Of a stretch of 64,000 nt of DNA, positions 63,644 to 64,000 are shown in pieces. The notes under the pieces are model-generated. The model had not been told where the DNA came from and did not search any database. It saw nothing but the letters and a program-made list of their open reading frames with translations. This DNA comes from an uncultured Clostridia bacterium (GTDB taxonomy: Bacteria; Bacillota; Clostridia; Christensenellales; Borkfalkiaceae), in contig CALVWR010000003.1 in NCBI GenBank assembly GCA_944367565.1, positions 1 to 64,000 on the forward strand. The letters run 5' to 3'. The position numbers were made by a program, and so were the translations under genes. The first letter of the stretch is position 1. Every line of letters starts with the position of its first letter.

Positions 63644-63985
63644 TCATTCTTTTGAAAACGCTTTTTTCGCCTTGGTATATTCCTTCAGCAAGCGGTAAAT
63701 CACTTCGCGTTCGCGATTGTCGGTCTGTTGTAGAATTTCCAGAATATCGGCAATGTCTTTCTGCGGGTTATAAACGTAATTATTGTCGATGTTTGTACGC
63801 CCGATGAGATAGTCCACGGATACGTCGAAATAATCGGCGATCTGGATCAGTTGTTCAAAAGACGGAGCGGTTCTTCCGTTTTCCCAGCTGCTGATCGTAG
63901 CCTGCGTCACGCGGAACTGCGCGGCAAGCGCCTTTTGATTGACTTGTGCTTCGTTGCGAAGATTTTTTAAATTATTTCCAAACAT
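63644..63985 (-). CDS. XRE-family HTH regulator
   Basis: 113 residues. The Cro/C1-type HTH (about 5-60) contains LKNLRNEAQVNQKALAAQF and VTQATISSWENGRTAPSFEQL. YFDVSVDYLIGRT is the usual exit from the domain. A C-terminal helical part (IADILEILQQTDNREREVIYRLLKEY) may form dimers. Its promoter lies at or beyond the right edge. The target is unknown. Confidence 0.9.
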   Translation of the reverse strand: MFGNNLKNLRNEAQVNQKALAAQFRVTQATISSWENGRTAPSFEQLIQIADYFDVSVDYLIGRTNIDNNYVYNPQKDIADILEILQQTDNREREVIYRLLKEYTKAKKAFSKE

Positions 63986-64000
63986 AGTCCTTTACCTTGC

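Overview
The window reads as a chromosome segment of an anaerobic Bacillota, most likely a gut Clostridia lineage. The evidence is Firmicutes-type gene order (secE-nusG-rplK-rplA-rplJ-rplL; rpsB-tsf-pyrH-frr-uppS-cdsA-dxr-rseP), an Rrf2-iscS-iscU cluster, ruvX followed by a DUF1292 gene, strong AGGAGG ribosome sites and many sigma-A promoters with 16-18 bp spacers. The family is not certain; a Christensenellales-like gut lineage is an inference. No phage, IS element or CRISPR array is present. The only mobile DNA is a recombinase remnant at the left edge.

Layout. 1-407 is a decayed serine recombinase beside an initiator tRNA gene (566-643) that carries an extra base in its T arm. 817-2686 holds tilS and hpt. 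2864-24020 is the accessory heart of the window, a glycan-handling locus. It contains a cytoplasmic DUF4838 protein, a GH31-like glycosidase, a lipoprotein solute-binding protein with two CUT1 permeases (no ATPase), an anchored Ig-like surface protein, a ~1465-residue secreted protein, a DUF4838 lipoprotein, an SGNH hydrolase, a 44-residue peptide, a second large secreted protein, an AraC regulator, a sialidase-like protein and a PnuC-like permease. A second AraC gene follows (24339). The two large secreted proteins share a module of roughly 170-270 residues, five copies in all, that I do not recognise.

Regulation of this locus can be partly read. The promoters at 2806 and 17998 share a 17-bp AT-rich motif placed exactly 37 bp before the -35 box. 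The promoters of the sialidase operon and of the second AraC gene each carry two GCAAC half-sites 21 bp apart, the second lying 14 bp before the -35. This suggests two regulons, one for the DUF4838/ABC operon and the peptide/surface operon, the other for the sialidase-PnuC operon and its own regulator. A plausible scheme is surface capture and trimming, import of oligosaccharide by the ABC permeases, then cytoplasmic cleavage by the DUF4838, GH31-like, SGNH and sialidase-like proteins, none of which has an export signal.

25180-25778 is a deletion scar: a frameshifted, truncated YeiH-type exporter and a truncated small ORF meet tail to tail. From 25803 the window is mainly housekeeping: ychF, argS, a DUF2188 membrane protein, a BaiN-type flavoprotein, an ATP-grasp ligase, rho, radA, a phospholipase-C-like protein, then rpmG, secE, nusG and the L11/L1/L10/L7-L12 genes with two apparent L1-binding leaders and an L10 leader with attenuator. 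rpoB does not follow rplL; a degenerate cyclophilin-like lipoprotein does.

40625-51490 holds a polysaccharide deacetylase, a YugP-type metallopeptidase, two lineage proteins of unknown function, a serine-palmitoyltransferase-like PLP enzyme, the Fe-S cluster genes, ruvX, a DUF1292 protein with a Cys/His-rich head, a BFD-like ferredoxin and a Ca2+ P-type ATPase. 51811-58807 is the translation/lipid operon from rpsB to rseP. The right end has an acyltransferase with a built-in zinc ribbon, gdhA, an MFS transporter and an XRE regulator.
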